Shown one piece after another: positions 1-8,615 of a stretch of 55,898 bases of DNA (position 1 is its first letter; the number at the start of each line of letters is the position of its first letter). Below the pieces are notes generated by a model. That model was not told the origin of the DNA. It made no database searches and was given only the letters and a program-made list of their open reading frames with translations. The stretch is from an uncultured Bacteroidota bacterium (GTDB lineage: Bacteria; Bacteroidota; Bacteroidia; Bacteroidales; 4484-276): positions 1-55,898 of the forward strand of contig CAJATL010000028.1 of the NCBI GenBank assembly GCA_903944895.1, written 5' to 3'. Position numbers and translations under genes: made by a program.

Positions 1-203
1 ACCGAGTTACCTCCTTTTCCACAACCAAAACATTTAAAAATTCCTTTTTTGGGTGAAACGGTGAACGAAGGGGTTTTTTCGTTGTGAAAAGGGCATAGTC
101 CAAGCAGGTTGACACCCCGTTTTTTTAGGGTTACAAATTCGCCTACAACCTCGTCAATACGGGCTGTTTCGATGATTTGAGCTATGATTTCCTGACTTAT
201 CAA
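1..203 (-). CDS. dnaG: DNA primase DnaG, N-terminal fragment
   Basis: The reverse strand encodes the first 67 residues of a DnaG-type primase, which makes RNA primers for DNA replication; the rest lies off the left edge. The CHC2 zinc-binding domain is visible as [11 protein letters not shown] followed by [10 protein letters not shown], the typical C-x2-H and C-x2-C metal ligands. I place the start at a TTG at 201-203 (reading M-I-S-Q-E-I-I); no in-frame ATG gives a better start and the family usually begins this way. The gene is incomplete only because the window ends. Confidence 0.93.
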   Translation of the reverse strand, partial: MISQEIIAQIIETARIDEVVGEFVTLKKRGVNLLGLCPFHNEKTPSFTVSPKKGIFKCFGCGKGGNS

Positions 204-282
204 TTTTTGTGGTGATTTAAAGCAAAAGTATGGATTAAATTTTTAACCCGTTTTACGAAAATAAGGCTTTTAAATTGTATGC

Positions 283-588
283 TTAAAAGCTTTTGTCCTT
301 TAAAATAATGGTGAGAAAAGTTGTTACCAGAAATGCTTGTGTAAAAACCATCACCACAAAGGCAAGGGTTGTGCCGATGGAGCTGTCGATCCAGCCAAAA
401 AAGGTTTGTTGCCACCAGAAGTTGTTTTGCGTCAGGGCAAAATTGTAAAAAATACTGCTCGGAAAATTAATTACGGTCAGGACATCGCTAAAGAAAAAGA
501 TCTCATCAGACATTGCACTGATAAATACACTGAAGCCAAAAAGAATAAAAAAAACAAAGGCAAATTTCCTGAAAAAGCTGGTCTTCAT
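283..588 (-). CDS. Small two-helix membrane protein, unknown function
   Basis: A 101-residue protein starting at an ATG. It has a hydrophobic N-terminal helix (about residues 8-26) and a second hydrophobic stretch near residues 72-97, so it should sit in the inner membrane. I do not recognise the family. It lies between dnaG and the histidine kinase, all on the same strand, with about 75 bases to the kinase stop. An overlapping opposite-strand frame (337-729) is less plausible because it lacks hydrophobic or domain structure and runs into the kinase gene. Confidence 0.6.
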   Translation of the reverse strand: MKTSFFRKFAFVFFILFGFSVFISAMSDEIFFFSDVLTVINFPSSIFYNFALTQNNFWWQQTFFGWIDSSIGTTLAFVVMVFTQAFLVTTFLTIILKDKSF

Positions 589-663
589 CTGAGCACTGTT
601 TTTAAAAAACTAACTAAAAATGATGTTGATGCCTGGGATTTTCATGATTACCTGAAACATAAA

Positions 664-2571
664 TCAGTGTATGATATCAAATTTTTGGAGGATGCCTTCG
701 AGATCGGCGTATTTGAACGGTTTTGTTAAATAAGAGTTCATGCCGGTTTTTTCACAGCGTTCGCGATCTTCTTTGGTGGCGTTGGCCGTAAGCGCAATAA
801 TAAAGGATTTTTCCCGGTCGGGATTGTTGTTTTCAAATTCCCTGATTTGTCGGGTGGCTTCGTATCCATCCATCACCGGCATTTGAATGTCCATCAAAAT
901 AAGCCTATAGTTGTTTTCGAGGGCTTTTTCGACAGCAATCTTTCCATTGGAGGCGATATCAAAACCAAGATTGTTTTTCTGTAGCGTTGCCCCTACAATC
1001 TTTTGGTTTAAAAGATTATCCTCGACAACAAGTATGCGTGTTTTCTCAGCTATTTTGGTTTTTTCTTCTTCTTCAAAGGCAATCGAAAACCAAAAGGAGG
1101 AGCCTTTATTAACTTCACTTTTGAATGCAATGGAGCCACCCATCAGTTCGCAAAGGCTTTTTGAAATAGCAAGTCCCAGTCCGCTGCCGCCATATTCGCG
1201 TGCTATCGAAGGATCGCCCTGCTGATAGAAGTTAAAAAGGCTTGCACTGATTTTTTCAGGCATTCCAATACCTGTGTCGGTGAATGTAAATTTAAGCTGA
1301 GTTGTTTTTTCTTTTGAAAAATCCCTTTCGACAGCAAGTTTTACAGTGCCGTTTTCGGTAAACTTTATGGCGTTATTCAGCAGGTTGATGATGATCTGGC
1401 CTAACCGGAGCGGATCGCCCTTGACTTTTTGAGGAACGTCGGGAAATATTTCCAGGATCAGGTTATTCCCCTTTTCGTTTGCTTTGTTTTCGAGAAGCTT
1501 AGTGATTTTTTTCAGCTCATCATTAAGGTTGAACCAGATATTCTGGATTTGAATCTGGTTTGATTCAATCCTGGAAAAATCGAGGATATCATTCAAAATA
1601 CCCAAAAGATTGGTTGCCGAATATTTAATCACCTCAACGTCTTCCAGTTGGTCTTCATCCAGGTTTGTTTGCATCAGCACATCGATCATTCCCAAAATCG
1701 AATTCATTGGTGTTCGTATTTCATGGCTCATATTTGCCAGAAACTGTGATTTTGATTTGGTGGCATCTTCGGCCTTTTTCTTTGCAACAATAAGCTCTTC
1801 ACGACTTTCGACCTCTTTCGAAACGTCGCGCATTACATATTGAAATCCGGTAAGCTCATTATTGGAATCGTACAAGGCCCGGATAATTGTAGAAACAAAA
1901 ATCTGACGGTTCGTCAGAACATTGAGCGAATGATGTAGCTTAACAATAGCGTTGGATGGCGATAAAAGTTCAATGGCTCTTACAATTTTTTCGCGGTCTT
2001 TTTCACTAACCCAATCCAAAAAATTATTGCCTTTTAAATTGTCGAATGTTTTTGTAAAGGCGATGAGCAAAGCCCTGTTGGCAAAAATGATGCTATTATT
2101 CTCATCCGTGCGGACAATCAGATCGGTTTGATCCTGAACAATACTTTGAAATTCTTTTTTGGATTGTGAAAGCTCATTTCTGATTTTGTCGAGTTCGAGA
2201 AACACCCTGGCTTTGGTAACAAGGATTTCACGATTAAAAGGCTTGGTAATATAATCAACTGCGCCGGCCTGGTAGCCTTTGTAAACACTTACATGATCAA
2301 AGTAAACCGCCGTCAGAAAAATGATTGGCGTATGTTTGTTGCGCTGGATTTGTCTGATGGCTTCAGCAGTTTCATAGCCGTTCATTTCCGGCATTTGAAT
2401 GTCAAGAATAATCAGTGCAAAATCGTGAAGTTTAACCATTTCTATCGCTTCCCGGCCATTTTGGGCAGAGAAGAACCTGACTTTGAGATTTCTCAGGTTC
2501 CCTTCAAGCGTTAACAGGTTATCTTCGTTATCATCAACTAATAAAATCGCAGGGGTATAATTAGCACTCAT
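664..2571 (-). CDS. Hybrid sensor histidine kinase (REC-PAS-HisKA-HATPase-REC)
   Basis: A 635-residue soluble hybrid kinase with no transmembrane segment. In order: a receiver domain (about 8-120, phospho-acceptor D57 in LDIQMPEMNG), a PAS domain (about 145-260), a HisKA dimerisation domain with the H-box MSHEIRTPMN, a HATPase_c domain with N box NLLNNAIKF and G boxes DTGIGMP and GGSGLGLAIS, and a second receiver (acceptor D in LMDIQMPVMDG). Such proteins start or relay a phosphorelay from a cytoplasmic cue. No partner regulator is adjacent, so the output is unknown. The ATG start at 2569-2571 is followed upstream by a non-coding stretch. Confidence 0.93.
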   Translation of the reverse strand: MSANYTPAILLVDDNEDNLLTLEGNLRNLKVRFFSAQNGREAIEMVKLHDFALIILDIQMPEMNGYETAEAIRQIQRNKHTPIIFLTAVYFDHVSVYKGYQAGAVDYITKPFNREILVTKARVFLELDKIRNELSQSKKEFQSIVQDQTDLIVRTDENNSIIFANRALLIAFTKTFDNLKGNNFLDWVSEKDREKIVRAIELLSPSNAIVKLHHSLNVLTNRQIFVSTIIRALYDSNNELTGFQYVMRDVSKEVESREELIVAKKKAEDATKSKSQFLANMSHEIRTPMNSILGMIDVLMQTNLDEDQLEDVEVIKYSATNLLGILNDILDFSRIESNQIQIQNIWFNLNDELKKITKLLENKANEKGNNLILEIFPDVPQKVKGDPLRLGQIIINLLNNAIKFTENGTVKLAVERDFSKEKTTQLKFTFTDTGIGMPEKISASLFNFYQQGDPSIAREYGGSGLGLAISKSLCELMGGSIAFKSEVNKGSSFWFSIAFEEEEKTKIAEKTRILVVEDNLLNQKIVGATLQKNNLGFDIASNGKIAVEKALENNYRLILMDIQMPVMDGYEATRQIREFENNNPDREKSFIIALTANATKEDRERCEKTGMNSYLTKPFKYADLEGILQKFDIIH

Positions 2572-2833
2572 CCTTCATTTTTTCTTGGGTTAATTAATAA
2601 ATCTGATGGTAAACAAAAGTAGTATTTTATAGCAACTGTGTCAGCAAAAGGAAACTGTTTTAAATAAAAAACCCTTTTTCTGACAAAAATCATAAAACAC
2701 TTAACATAAATTTTGCCAGTAATTAAGAAATGAGGATTTTTGCAGGCTGGAAGCGTTTTTACTTTGATTTGATTTACACCTGTTCATCAGCAAAAACAGT
2801 CAATAAGAGAAACCTTTCCAAAATACGGAAAAC

Positions 2834-2905
2834 GGCCTCATAGTTCAAGGGATAGAACGGAAGTTTCCTAAACTTTAAATTCAGGTTCGAGTCCTGGTGG
2901 GGCTA
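2834..2905 (+). tRNA. tRNA-Arg, anticodon CCT
   Basis: A complete cloverleaf can be folded. Acceptor arms are 2834-2840 and 2898-2904, the D stem GTTC/GAAC, the anticodon stem 2860-2864/2872-2876 with a loop whose positions 34-36 are CCT, and the T stem TCAGG/CCTGG around the loop TTCGAGT. The 3' CCA is not encoded. The T-stem 3' strand is exactly where a 42-base direct repeat begins that recurs at 10964, so the gene is the attachment site of the integrative element and its 3' end is now supplied by the element. Confidence 0.92.
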
Positions 2906-2934
2906 CACTTTAAAAATTAACCCATTGTTTAACA
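2893..2934 (+). repeat. attL direct repeat
   Basis: This 42-base sequence is identical to 10964-11005. It begins at the 3' strand of the tRNA T stem and continues through the terminator's left arm. It is the left copy of the attachment core produced by integration. Confidence 0.88.
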
Positions 2935-2952
2935 AATAGTTAGCAATGGGTT
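2919..2952 (+). terminator. Rho-independent terminator after tRNA-Arg
   Basis: AACCCATTG (2919-2927) pairs with CAATGGGTT (2944-2952) and is followed by a T run. The same hairpin is duplicated at 10990-11023 beside the displaced tRNA end. Confidence 0.75.
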
Positions 2953-2960
2953 TTTTGTTG

Positions 2961-2981
2961 CGGGGACGGTATCGGGGACGG
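2961..2981 (+). repeat. Probable integrase arm-type site, left end
   Basis: CGGGGACGG occurs twice with a TAT spacer (12-base period). An identical pair is found just inside the right end at 10824-10844. Paired direct repeats inside both ends of a tyrosine-recombinase element are the usual form of arm-binding sites; the role here is inferred. Confidence 0.55.
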
Positions 2982-3125
2982 TTTTAACGAAAAAACGCCC
3001 TTTTTGGGTGCTTTTGATTCAATGAAATTATTTATCTTTGTTGCTGCCTTCCATTATTGGTTGGTTAAACGTTTTGAGGTCGGCGGGTGGTTCCCCGGCC
3101 TCTTTTTTTTGCCTGAAACAAAAAA

Positions 3126-3147
3126 CCCCGGCGAAGGTTAGCCGGGG
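3126..3147 (-). terminator. Terminator hairpin with GGCGAAGGTT-type loop (copy A)
   Basis: CCCCGGC (3126-3132) pairs with GCCGGGG (3141-3147); read leftward it is followed by a T run. It ends the 3196-3582 gene. Related GC-rich copies are at 3666-3685, 4519-4540 and 11196-11217. Confidence 0.7.
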
Positions 3148-3195
3148 GTATCTTTCAAGGTTTTTTCAAAAAAGTTATAAATTATTGAAAACTAA

Positions 3196-3582
3196 TTATT
3201 TTGGTATTAGATAATAAGTTACTGCTTCCAACTTATCGGTAAATTTGTCTTTCATTTCTAAAATTAATGTACCTGTTTCATCCTTTTTTAGACCAACCTT
3301 TTGCACTGGAATGCTGAAACTAAATCTTTGTTCAAATTCACTGTTTTCCTGCTTTGTTTTAAATTGTTTAAATTCGGGTTTGTTTGTTACAATATTAACT
3401 TCATACGGTGCGGTAACCCCACCCATGGTTAAATAAATAATGGTATCACCAACAATGGAAACTTCGCCTGCACTTTTAAAAAAACCTACTGAAGGGGAAG
3501 AACACCGTTTAAATGTGTAATCTTGTGCCGTTGCCCATGTTGTTAAAGCCAACAAAACGAAAAGGAAAATTGATTTTTTCAT
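3196..3582 (-). CDS. Secreted small protein, element cargo
   Basis: A 128-residue protein with a clear signal peptide (ending in TTWATAQ, about residues 1-19). The mature part is a short beta-rich domain with no motif I recognise. It is transcribed toward attL and ended by the hairpin at 3126-3147. A TACTTTTG -7 box lies about 50 bases upstream. The same promoter and leader sequence, and the same terminator, flank a different secreted protein at 11245-11946 in the second element, so this position appears to be an exchangeable cargo slot. Function unknown. Confidence 0.75.
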   Translation of the reverse strand: MKKSIFLFVLLALTTWATAQDYTFKRCSSPSVGFFKSAGEVSIVGDTIIYLTMGGVTAPYEVNIVTNKPEFKQFKTKQENSEFEQRFSFSIPVQKVGLKKDETGTLILEMKDKFTDKLEAVTYYLIPK

Positions 3583-3665
3583 GTTTAAAAATTTTTGATT
3601 AGATTTTTGAATTGAATTTACCCATCAAAAGTACTTTTTTTTATTTCAGGATAAAAAATAAAAAT

Positions 3666-3685
3666 CCCGGCGAAGGTTCCTGGGG
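3666..3685. repeat. GGCGAAGGTT GC-rich repeat (copy B)
   Basis: CCCGGCGAAGGTTCCTGGGG is a weaker version of the hairpin at 3126-3147. It lies between the two divergently placed cargo genes. Confidence 0.5.
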
Positions 3686-3874
3686 TTGGTGGGTTTATTC
3701 CAAAAGTATTTTTTCAAATGTAGTTGCCCTTCCATTGCTAAAAACATGAATTTTCAGGTTTATTATGTTAAAATTGTAAATCAAATAGAATTGATGCTTT
3801 ATTTTGTTTAAAATTGACTTCACTATTAGCAAAATCAAAATTTTTTAAATTAACCTTTTCAAATTCAAAAACAC

Positions 3875-4474
3875 ATGAAAAAAGTATTATTTATTGTCAT
3901 TTTGTTGATGTTTTCAACTCTAATTTTTGCACAAAGTCTTGATGGATTTTTAGGATTAAGATTTGGAACAACGGCGGATAGCGTTAAAAAGATTATGCTT
4001 GCTAAACCTGGTTGCAAATTAGGAGTTAAAAGCACTAAAGATGTTTTAATGTTTACTGATTGTAAATTTGCTGGACGGGGTGCAACTTTAATTGTTTTTC
4101 GGTTCATAAATAATAAATTTCATACTGGCAGAGTATTTCTATCTCCAAGTCTGGATAGTAAAATTGTTGAACTATTTAATACAGTGAAGGGCGAATTAAA
4201 CGAAAGGTATTATACAACTACACAAGATTATGAAAGATATGATTACCCGTATGAAAAAGGTGATGGCTATTATGAATCAGCAATAAAACTTGGTAAAGCT
4301 CATTTTTCAGCTTATTGGGATTTTACGAATCCAAAGTCTGAAAATAAAGAAGATAATAATATTATTTCATTGGAAATAGATGAAGATATGTATGTTATAA
4401 TTGGTTATCAAGATGGTGCTTTAATAAAAGAAGCTGTGGAAGCCCAAAAGAGTAAAGATTATAAAGATTATTAA
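3875..4474 (+). CDS. Secreted protein, element cargo
   Basis: A 199-residue protein with a signal peptide (MKKVLFIVILLMFSTLIFAQ, residues 1-20). The body has a GLRFGTTADSVKKIM segment and an acidic C-terminal half rich in K, D and Y; I do not recognise a named family. It is the only rightward gene in the element and is bracketed by GGCGAAGGTT repeats at 3666 and 4519. A+T content is high, as for other cargo. It may affect the host cell surface, but nothing in the sequence shows how. Confidence 0.72.
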   Translation: MKKVLFIVILLMFSTLIFAQSLDGFLGLRFGTTADSVKKIMLAKPGCKLGVKSTKDVLMFTDCKFAGRGATLIVFRFINNKFHTGRVFLSPSLDSKIVELFNTVKGELNERYYTTTQDYERYDYPYEKGDGYYESAIKLGKAHFSAYWDFTNPKSENKEDNNIISLEIDEDMYVIIGYQDGALIKEAVEAQKSKDYKDY

Positions 4475-4518
4475 TAGGTTTCAAATAATTTTTTTAGGCG
4501 AAACCTATACTGAATCCA

Positions 4519-4540
4519 CCCCGGCGAAGGTTCCCGGGGG
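4519..4540. repeat. GGCGAAGGTT GC-rich hairpin (copy C)
   Basis: CCCCGGCGAAGGTTCCCGGGGG is another copy of the GC-rich hairpin. It sits between the 3' ends of the cargo gene and the leftward replication gene set, so it could terminate either. Confidence 0.5.
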
Positions 4541-5098
4541 TTAATCCTGCAAACTTTGGATAAAGGCAATTTTTGATATTTGAAATTTCCTTACCAGGTG
4601 CAAATATTTTTTGGTGGGTTTTCCTGAATAGTATTCCCGAAAATGCTTTGCATTCAATTTATCGGAAATGGTTAACGCTTCAAAGGTTTTTAACATTTGC
4701 CTGGTTTTGTGGCTGTGGGTTTGTTTTTCGTACATACAACCCCGAAACGCTAAACGGCTATAAAAGTACCCATCAACCAAATACAGTTTGCGGCAATGCT
4801 TCCCGGTTATCGGGCAAACAAATAAAAAATAACTGCCTTCGCCAATATTTGAAGGCTTTGAAACAAGGTAAACCCGGTATTTTATCGGGGTTCCGTTGGC
4901 CTGATAATCAAATTCGATGTAAGGTTGTGGGCTGTGGGTGTTCACCTGAATTGAAATACTGCCTGTTTTTTGCCCGCCCTGGTTCCAGGAAATAACCCCG
5001 CTTTTTGATTGATCGGGTTTAAGATAATCCCATCTTTTCAAATTTGAAATAGAAACTGTTTTGCAGTTATCGAACAAAACCGGATTGGTTGCAACCAT
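4541..5098 (-). CDS. Element protein with CPxTGxxCRKLYL motif
   Basis: A 185-residue soluble protein. The central segment CPITGKHCRKLYLV, with two cysteines in a knuckle spacing, suggests a small metal-binding site; the C-terminal third is basic. This type of protein occurs in Bacteroidota phage-like islands, but the role is unknown to me. It is the last gene of the leftward set and is followed by the copy C repeat. Confidence 0.72.
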   Translation of the reverse strand: MVATNPVLFDNCKTVSISNLKRWDYLKPDQSKSGVISWNQGGQKTGSISIQVNTHSPQPYIEFDYQANGTPIKYRVYLVSKPSNIGEGSYFLFVCPITGKHCRKLYLVDGYFYSRLAFRGCMYEKQTHSHKTRQMLKTFEALTISDKLNAKHFREYYSGKPTKKYLHLVRKFQISKIAFIQSLQD

Positions 5099-5148
5099 TT
5101 GAATTTATTTTGATAGCCTAAATAGTTAAGGAATTTTAACTAAATATT

Positions 5149-5364
5149 TTATTCCCAACCCCCAAAAGGTTCGCCCTGTGTGGGGTGTACGCTTTCAACC
5201 TTTGGCAATATAAAAGGCATCATTTTACAAAGTACGTTTAATCGTTCTTTGGGTTCCAACCCTTCCAACGTTTCAGGCAGTTTTTCAATTTCCTTTTGGA
5301 AAACGCTTTTAAGGTGTTCCCGTAAATCGCCCGTTAAAACCTGGGTTGTTTTTTTGTTTTTCAT
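5149..5364 (-). CDS. Small element protein, unknown
   Basis: A 71-residue protein starting from the ATG at 5362-5364 (MKNKKTTQVL); a TTG nine codons upstream is also possible. It has a basic start, a helical middle (LREHLKSVFQKEIEKLPETL) and an acidic end. It lies in the element's leftward gene set between the Toprim gene and the CPxTG protein. It may be a small DNA-associated accessory protein; no family is recognised. Confidence 0.62.
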   Translation of the reverse strand: MKNKKTTQVLTGDLREHLKSVFQKEIEKLPETLEGLEPKERLNVLCKMMPFILPKVESVHPTQGEPFGGWE

Positions 5365-5464
5365 TTTTCTGTTAATTTTTGTTGTTTTCAAAAGTTATTG
5401 TTTTTCTATTGTTGTTTACAATGAAATTCCCTGTTTTATCCCTGTTATTTGCAGGATTATTAAT

Positions 5465-6763
5465 TCAAATTTGCTTGTTGATAGGCTTGTAAGTATTCGC
5501 CTGGTTTAAAAATCCTTTTAACTCAACCAAACTATCAAAGCCTGGTTTAAAATAGGGATTGCCGTTTTGCGCCTTACTTTGGGCTAATTGTGCTTCAATG
5601 AATTTTGAAACGTCTAAAATGGTTGTCCATCGGTTTACCTTTATTGGTTCGGTTGGCAGGGTTGCGGCTTTAAAATATTGTTCAATTTCATCAATTGGCC
5701 AACGTTCCTTTGGTTTGGATTCCTGTGGTTGTGAAAAATAATTTGTTTTTAGGGATTCACTTTTTTCACATTTTAGCGGTTGCGGTTTTGTCGGTTTTGT
5801 CGGTTTGGGTTCCTGCCTTCCCTGGGTAAAGGTTCGCCAATCAAATTTTATAAGATAGTCGCACAAATCCAAACCGCTTTGGCGTTCGGTTTCGGTGGCT
5901 GCCTTTTCGAGCAAATCCGAAATATTAAACCGGATTCCCGGCAATGCTTTTTGAATTTCGGCAGCCTTTTGGCTCCATTTTTCAAACCCGCCCAAATCAG
6001 GAAATAAGGAAATTTTGCGCCCGGATAATGGTTTGCATTTTTCAATATTCAGATTTGTAAGGCTGCCAACTGCCAACCAAATAAAGTTTGGCCTATAAAC
6101 ACTGGCAACAATGGCGGTTTTTTCACTTTCGACAATGGCAACCGGTTTGCCTTGTTCCTGCTTCAAAAGGTGTTCACCAAAAAAACATTGTTTCGGGGTG
6201 AAATCAGGCAGTTTCATAACACTATGCACGAATGTAATATGATTAAACGGTTCTTTTATCCTGTGGCCTGTGGTGGCATTGTATCCCATAATTTTACCAG
6301 TTCGCACCCGCCCGGCCTTGTCAATTTGCCAAAATACAACCGCACCTGGCCAATGGTTTGAAGTTCCCAAATGATAACGGGCAATTAGCCCGGCGGCGGT
6401 TGTTTCATCGAATAGCCTTTGCAGCCATAAAACAAAATTATTCTTATTGTAATTTTTTCGGCTTGCTTTTAATATTTCAATATCAATGAAGGTAGGCGGC
6501 TTTGGTGGTTCGGGTGGTGGTGGAATCCATCGGGGCCTGGTTTGTTCGGGCAAAAGGTGTTTGTTATCCTCAAAATATTGCTTTGGCTTGTAATGATAAC
6601 CGCATTGAATTTCACGGTTGCACCTTCCAACGGTGGCGGCCAATGGTTCGCCGGTGGCCTGGTCAATGTACAAAGCAAAAACACCCGTTTTGCCGCAACC
6701 TGGGCAAACGTGCCGGGTTTTCATTCCTTTGTATGGCTCCAATGTAAATTGGTGGCTATTCAT
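5465..6763 (-). CDS. Primase-like Toprim protein (zinc finger + Toprim)
   Basis: A 432-residue protein built like the primase-type proteins of Bacteroidota islands. It has an N-terminal zinc finger (CPGCG near residue 20, then CNREIQC), a proline-rich linker, and a Toprim-like domain with VAIVESEKTAIVAS (acidic E) and ISLFPDLGGFEKW (the D of the DxD-like position). It probably primes or licenses element replication with the DUF3987 protein upstream. A degraded piece of a homologous gene survives at 12478-12570 in the neighbouring remnant. A KPTKPTKP tract marks a flexible linker. Confidence 0.8.
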   Translation of the reverse strand: MNSHQFTLEPYKGMKTRHVCPGCGKTGVFALYIDQATGEPLAATVGRCNREIQCGYHYKPKQYFEDNKHLLPEQTRPRWIPPPPEPPKPPTFIDIEILKASRKNYNKNNFVLWLQRLFDETTAAGLIARYHLGTSNHWPGAVVFWQIDKAGRVRTGKIMGYNATTGHRIKEPFNHITFVHSVMKLPDFTPKQCFFGEHLLKQEQGKPVAIVESEKTAIVASVYRPNFIWLAVGSLTNLNIEKCKPLSGRKISLFPDLGGFEKWSQKAAEIQKALPGIRFNISDLLEKAATETERQSGLDLCDYLIKFDWRTFTQGRQEPKPTKPTKPQPLKCEKSESLKTNYFSQPQESKPKERWPIDEIEQYFKAATLPTEPIKVNRWTTILDVSKFIEAQLAQSKAQNGNPYFKPGFDSLVELKGFLNQANTYKPINKQI

Positions 6764-6834
6764 GGCTGTTTTTCTTTGGGGTTGCTGTTAATTTTGCCGA
6801 AACCGACAAAACCGACAAAACCGCACCCTGATAT

Positions 6835-8220
6835 TTATAGTTTTTTCCTGTATTCACCATGACTGATTTTTTGAAACAAGTTTTCGTTTTTTAGAAATCT
6901 TTCAAAATCCCTGGATTCAATTTTCATTTCATCAGCAATTAATAATCCTGCTTTTGTGGCAAATTCCTTTGGCAGGGATTTGTAAAGCTGTTTTTTATCC
7001 AATGGCAAAACCTCAACCGGATTAGTGTTTGAAATTATTTGATTAACCTTTTCGGCTGTTTTCCTGAAATATTCCACCAATGCAATGGCAGCATTTGCGG
7101 TTTTGTCGGAAATGGTGTTTGTCGAATTTTCGCCGGTTGCCAAATACATTAATTCAAGTATCAAAACCAACCTGATTAAATAAATATCAAACTTTGAATA
7201 AACGCTTGCTAATTTTTCGTTTTCGGGATCGTTACATAAATCAGTATTTTTCCTTTGCCACTTCTTTAATATTTCCTTTGCCTCGGGTGAACAATCTAAA
7301 ATCCTGGGTTGTGGGTTCCCGTTTTCATCAACTTCCAAAGGCAATGAAATTAAGTTTGATATGATTTGCGCCCAACTTCCAACAATGGCAGGATTCAAAT
7401 TTATTTCGCTCCAATATTCCTTTTGCAGGTTTTCAGGCATGGCAAAAAGGATTCTATCAATAAAACCATTTTCCCCCCTGTTATCCTTTTGCAGTTCCTT
7501 TAAAATGGCAGTTTGGATACTTCCACAAACTGAAATTGCCGGCGTTGGTATCAAAACCGGTTCCTGGCTTTTACGGTCAATGGTTATTTGTTTACCGCTA
7601 AAATTCGACAACCAAAATTCTGCTTCACTGCCTTTGTGGTATCGGTTGAAATTCTTAAACCAACCCGCCAATTCATCAGAATAAACCCCCAACCCCCGCA
7701 AATTGAAACGGTGTATTTCGGCCAAACCTTCGGGGGTGAAATCGCCAACAACGAATTTTCGCCAAAATGGTTTGTTTTCAGGAATTTCGGTTTGTTCGGA
7801 TTTGCTTTGCATCATTGCACGTTGGTAAACCGCTTTGGCTTCCTTGTATTCTGCATATGTTTTCTTATCATGGTCAAATATAGGTTGCATGGCAAAAGTT
7901 AACGGGTGGCTTTTATTTGTACCCGCACGGCCAACCAAAGCCAAATAAAGCGTAACGCCTTCAACCCAACCCGGTATTATTTCGGCTTTGTAGGTGTTCC
8001 CGATAACTGTACTACAAGCAAACAAAATAGATGTTCCAATAAAATCAACCGGATATTTCAAACATTCATTGGTTTGGTTAATGATGTTTTGGATAGCAAC
8101 CGGGAAAACTTCAACCGGAAATTTGTTTTCTGATTCGTTAAACCCGTTTTCAATTTCGGCAAAATGGTTTTGGAAGGTTTCGGGGTTGCTTAAATCATTC
8201 TTTTGTGGTTCCTGGTTCAT
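6835..8220 (-). CDS. DUF3987 family replication protein (P-loop)
   Basis: A 461-residue DUF3987-type protein. A Walker A-like loop VGRAGTNKSH near residue 95 follows a hydrophobic strand, and the aspartate-rich GVYSDELAGW and RILFAMPE segments match the ATPase fold of plasmid and island helicases. It is expected to act with the Toprim protein in element replication. The start ATG is three bases past the HTH gene's stop, which indicates one operon. Confidence 0.82.
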   Translation of the reverse strand: MNQEPQKNDLSNPETFQNHFAEIENGFNESENKFPVEVFPVAIQNIINQTNECLKYPVDFIGTSILFACSTVIGNTYKAEIIPGWVEGVTLYLALVGRAGTNKSHPLTFAMQPIFDHDKKTYAEYKEAKAVYQRAMMQSKSEQTEIPENKPFWRKFVVGDFTPEGLAEIHRFNLRGLGVYSDELAGWFKNFNRYHKGSEAEFWLSNFSGKQITIDRKSQEPVLIPTPAISVCGSIQTAILKELQKDNRGENGFIDRILFAMPENLQKEYWSEINLNPAIVGSWAQIISNLISLPLEVDENGNPQPRILDCSPEAKEILKKWQRKNTDLCNDPENEKLASVYSKFDIYLIRLVLILELMYLATGENSTNTISDKTANAAIALVEYFRKTAEKVNQIISNTNPVEVLPLDKKQLYKSLPKEFATKAGLLIADEMKIESRDFERFLKNENLFQKISHGEYRKKL

Positions 8221-8222
8221 TT

Positions 8223-8519
8223 TTACCCCCTGCGATATTTGGCGTTTTTCACTTGTTCAAAAGCCTTTTCAATTTCGGCGGCCTTGTATCGGATTTGCCC
8301 GCCTATTTTATAGCTTTGAAGCGTTCCGGCTTTGGTGTATTTATCCAGGGTTACAAGTGTAATCCTAAGCTTTTGGGCAACTTCCCGGCGGGTTAATAGC
8401 CCGGTGGGTTTTTCGGTTGGTGGTTCCGGTTTGAAGTTTTGTAATTGTTCCCGGATAATTTCGCCAATTATCAGTTTGAAATCTGATATTGGTGTACTGT
8501 GTAAAATGATGTTTTCCAT
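8223..8519 (-). CDS. Helix-turn-helix excisionase-like protein
   Basis: A 98-residue protein with a MerR/Xis-type winged HTH in its second half: LLTRREVAQKLRIT, then LDKYTKAGTLQSYKIGGQIRYK, then a helix. Such proteins bind the element ends and direct the integrase toward excision, or repress element genes. The N-terminal 40 residues may dimerise. It lies directly upstream of the DUF3987 gene in the same orientation. Confidence 0.82.
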   Translation of the reverse strand: MENIILHSTPISDFKLIIGEIIREQLQNFKPEPPTEKPTGLLTRREVAQKLRITLVTLDKYTKAGTLQSYKIGGQIRYKAAEIEKAFEQVKNAKYRRG

Positions 8520-8615
8520 TTTGATAAATTTTAGTGCTTATTTTAACACTGCAAAAATCTATCAATATTTAAGGGTTTTTGGTCGGTTTAGTCCGGTCGG
8601 ACGTCTGTTTTTATA

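Noticed and set aside
337-729. 130-codon rightward frame opposite the small membrane protein
   Set aside because: It overlaps two leftward genes, including the end of the histidine kinase, and has no recognisable features.
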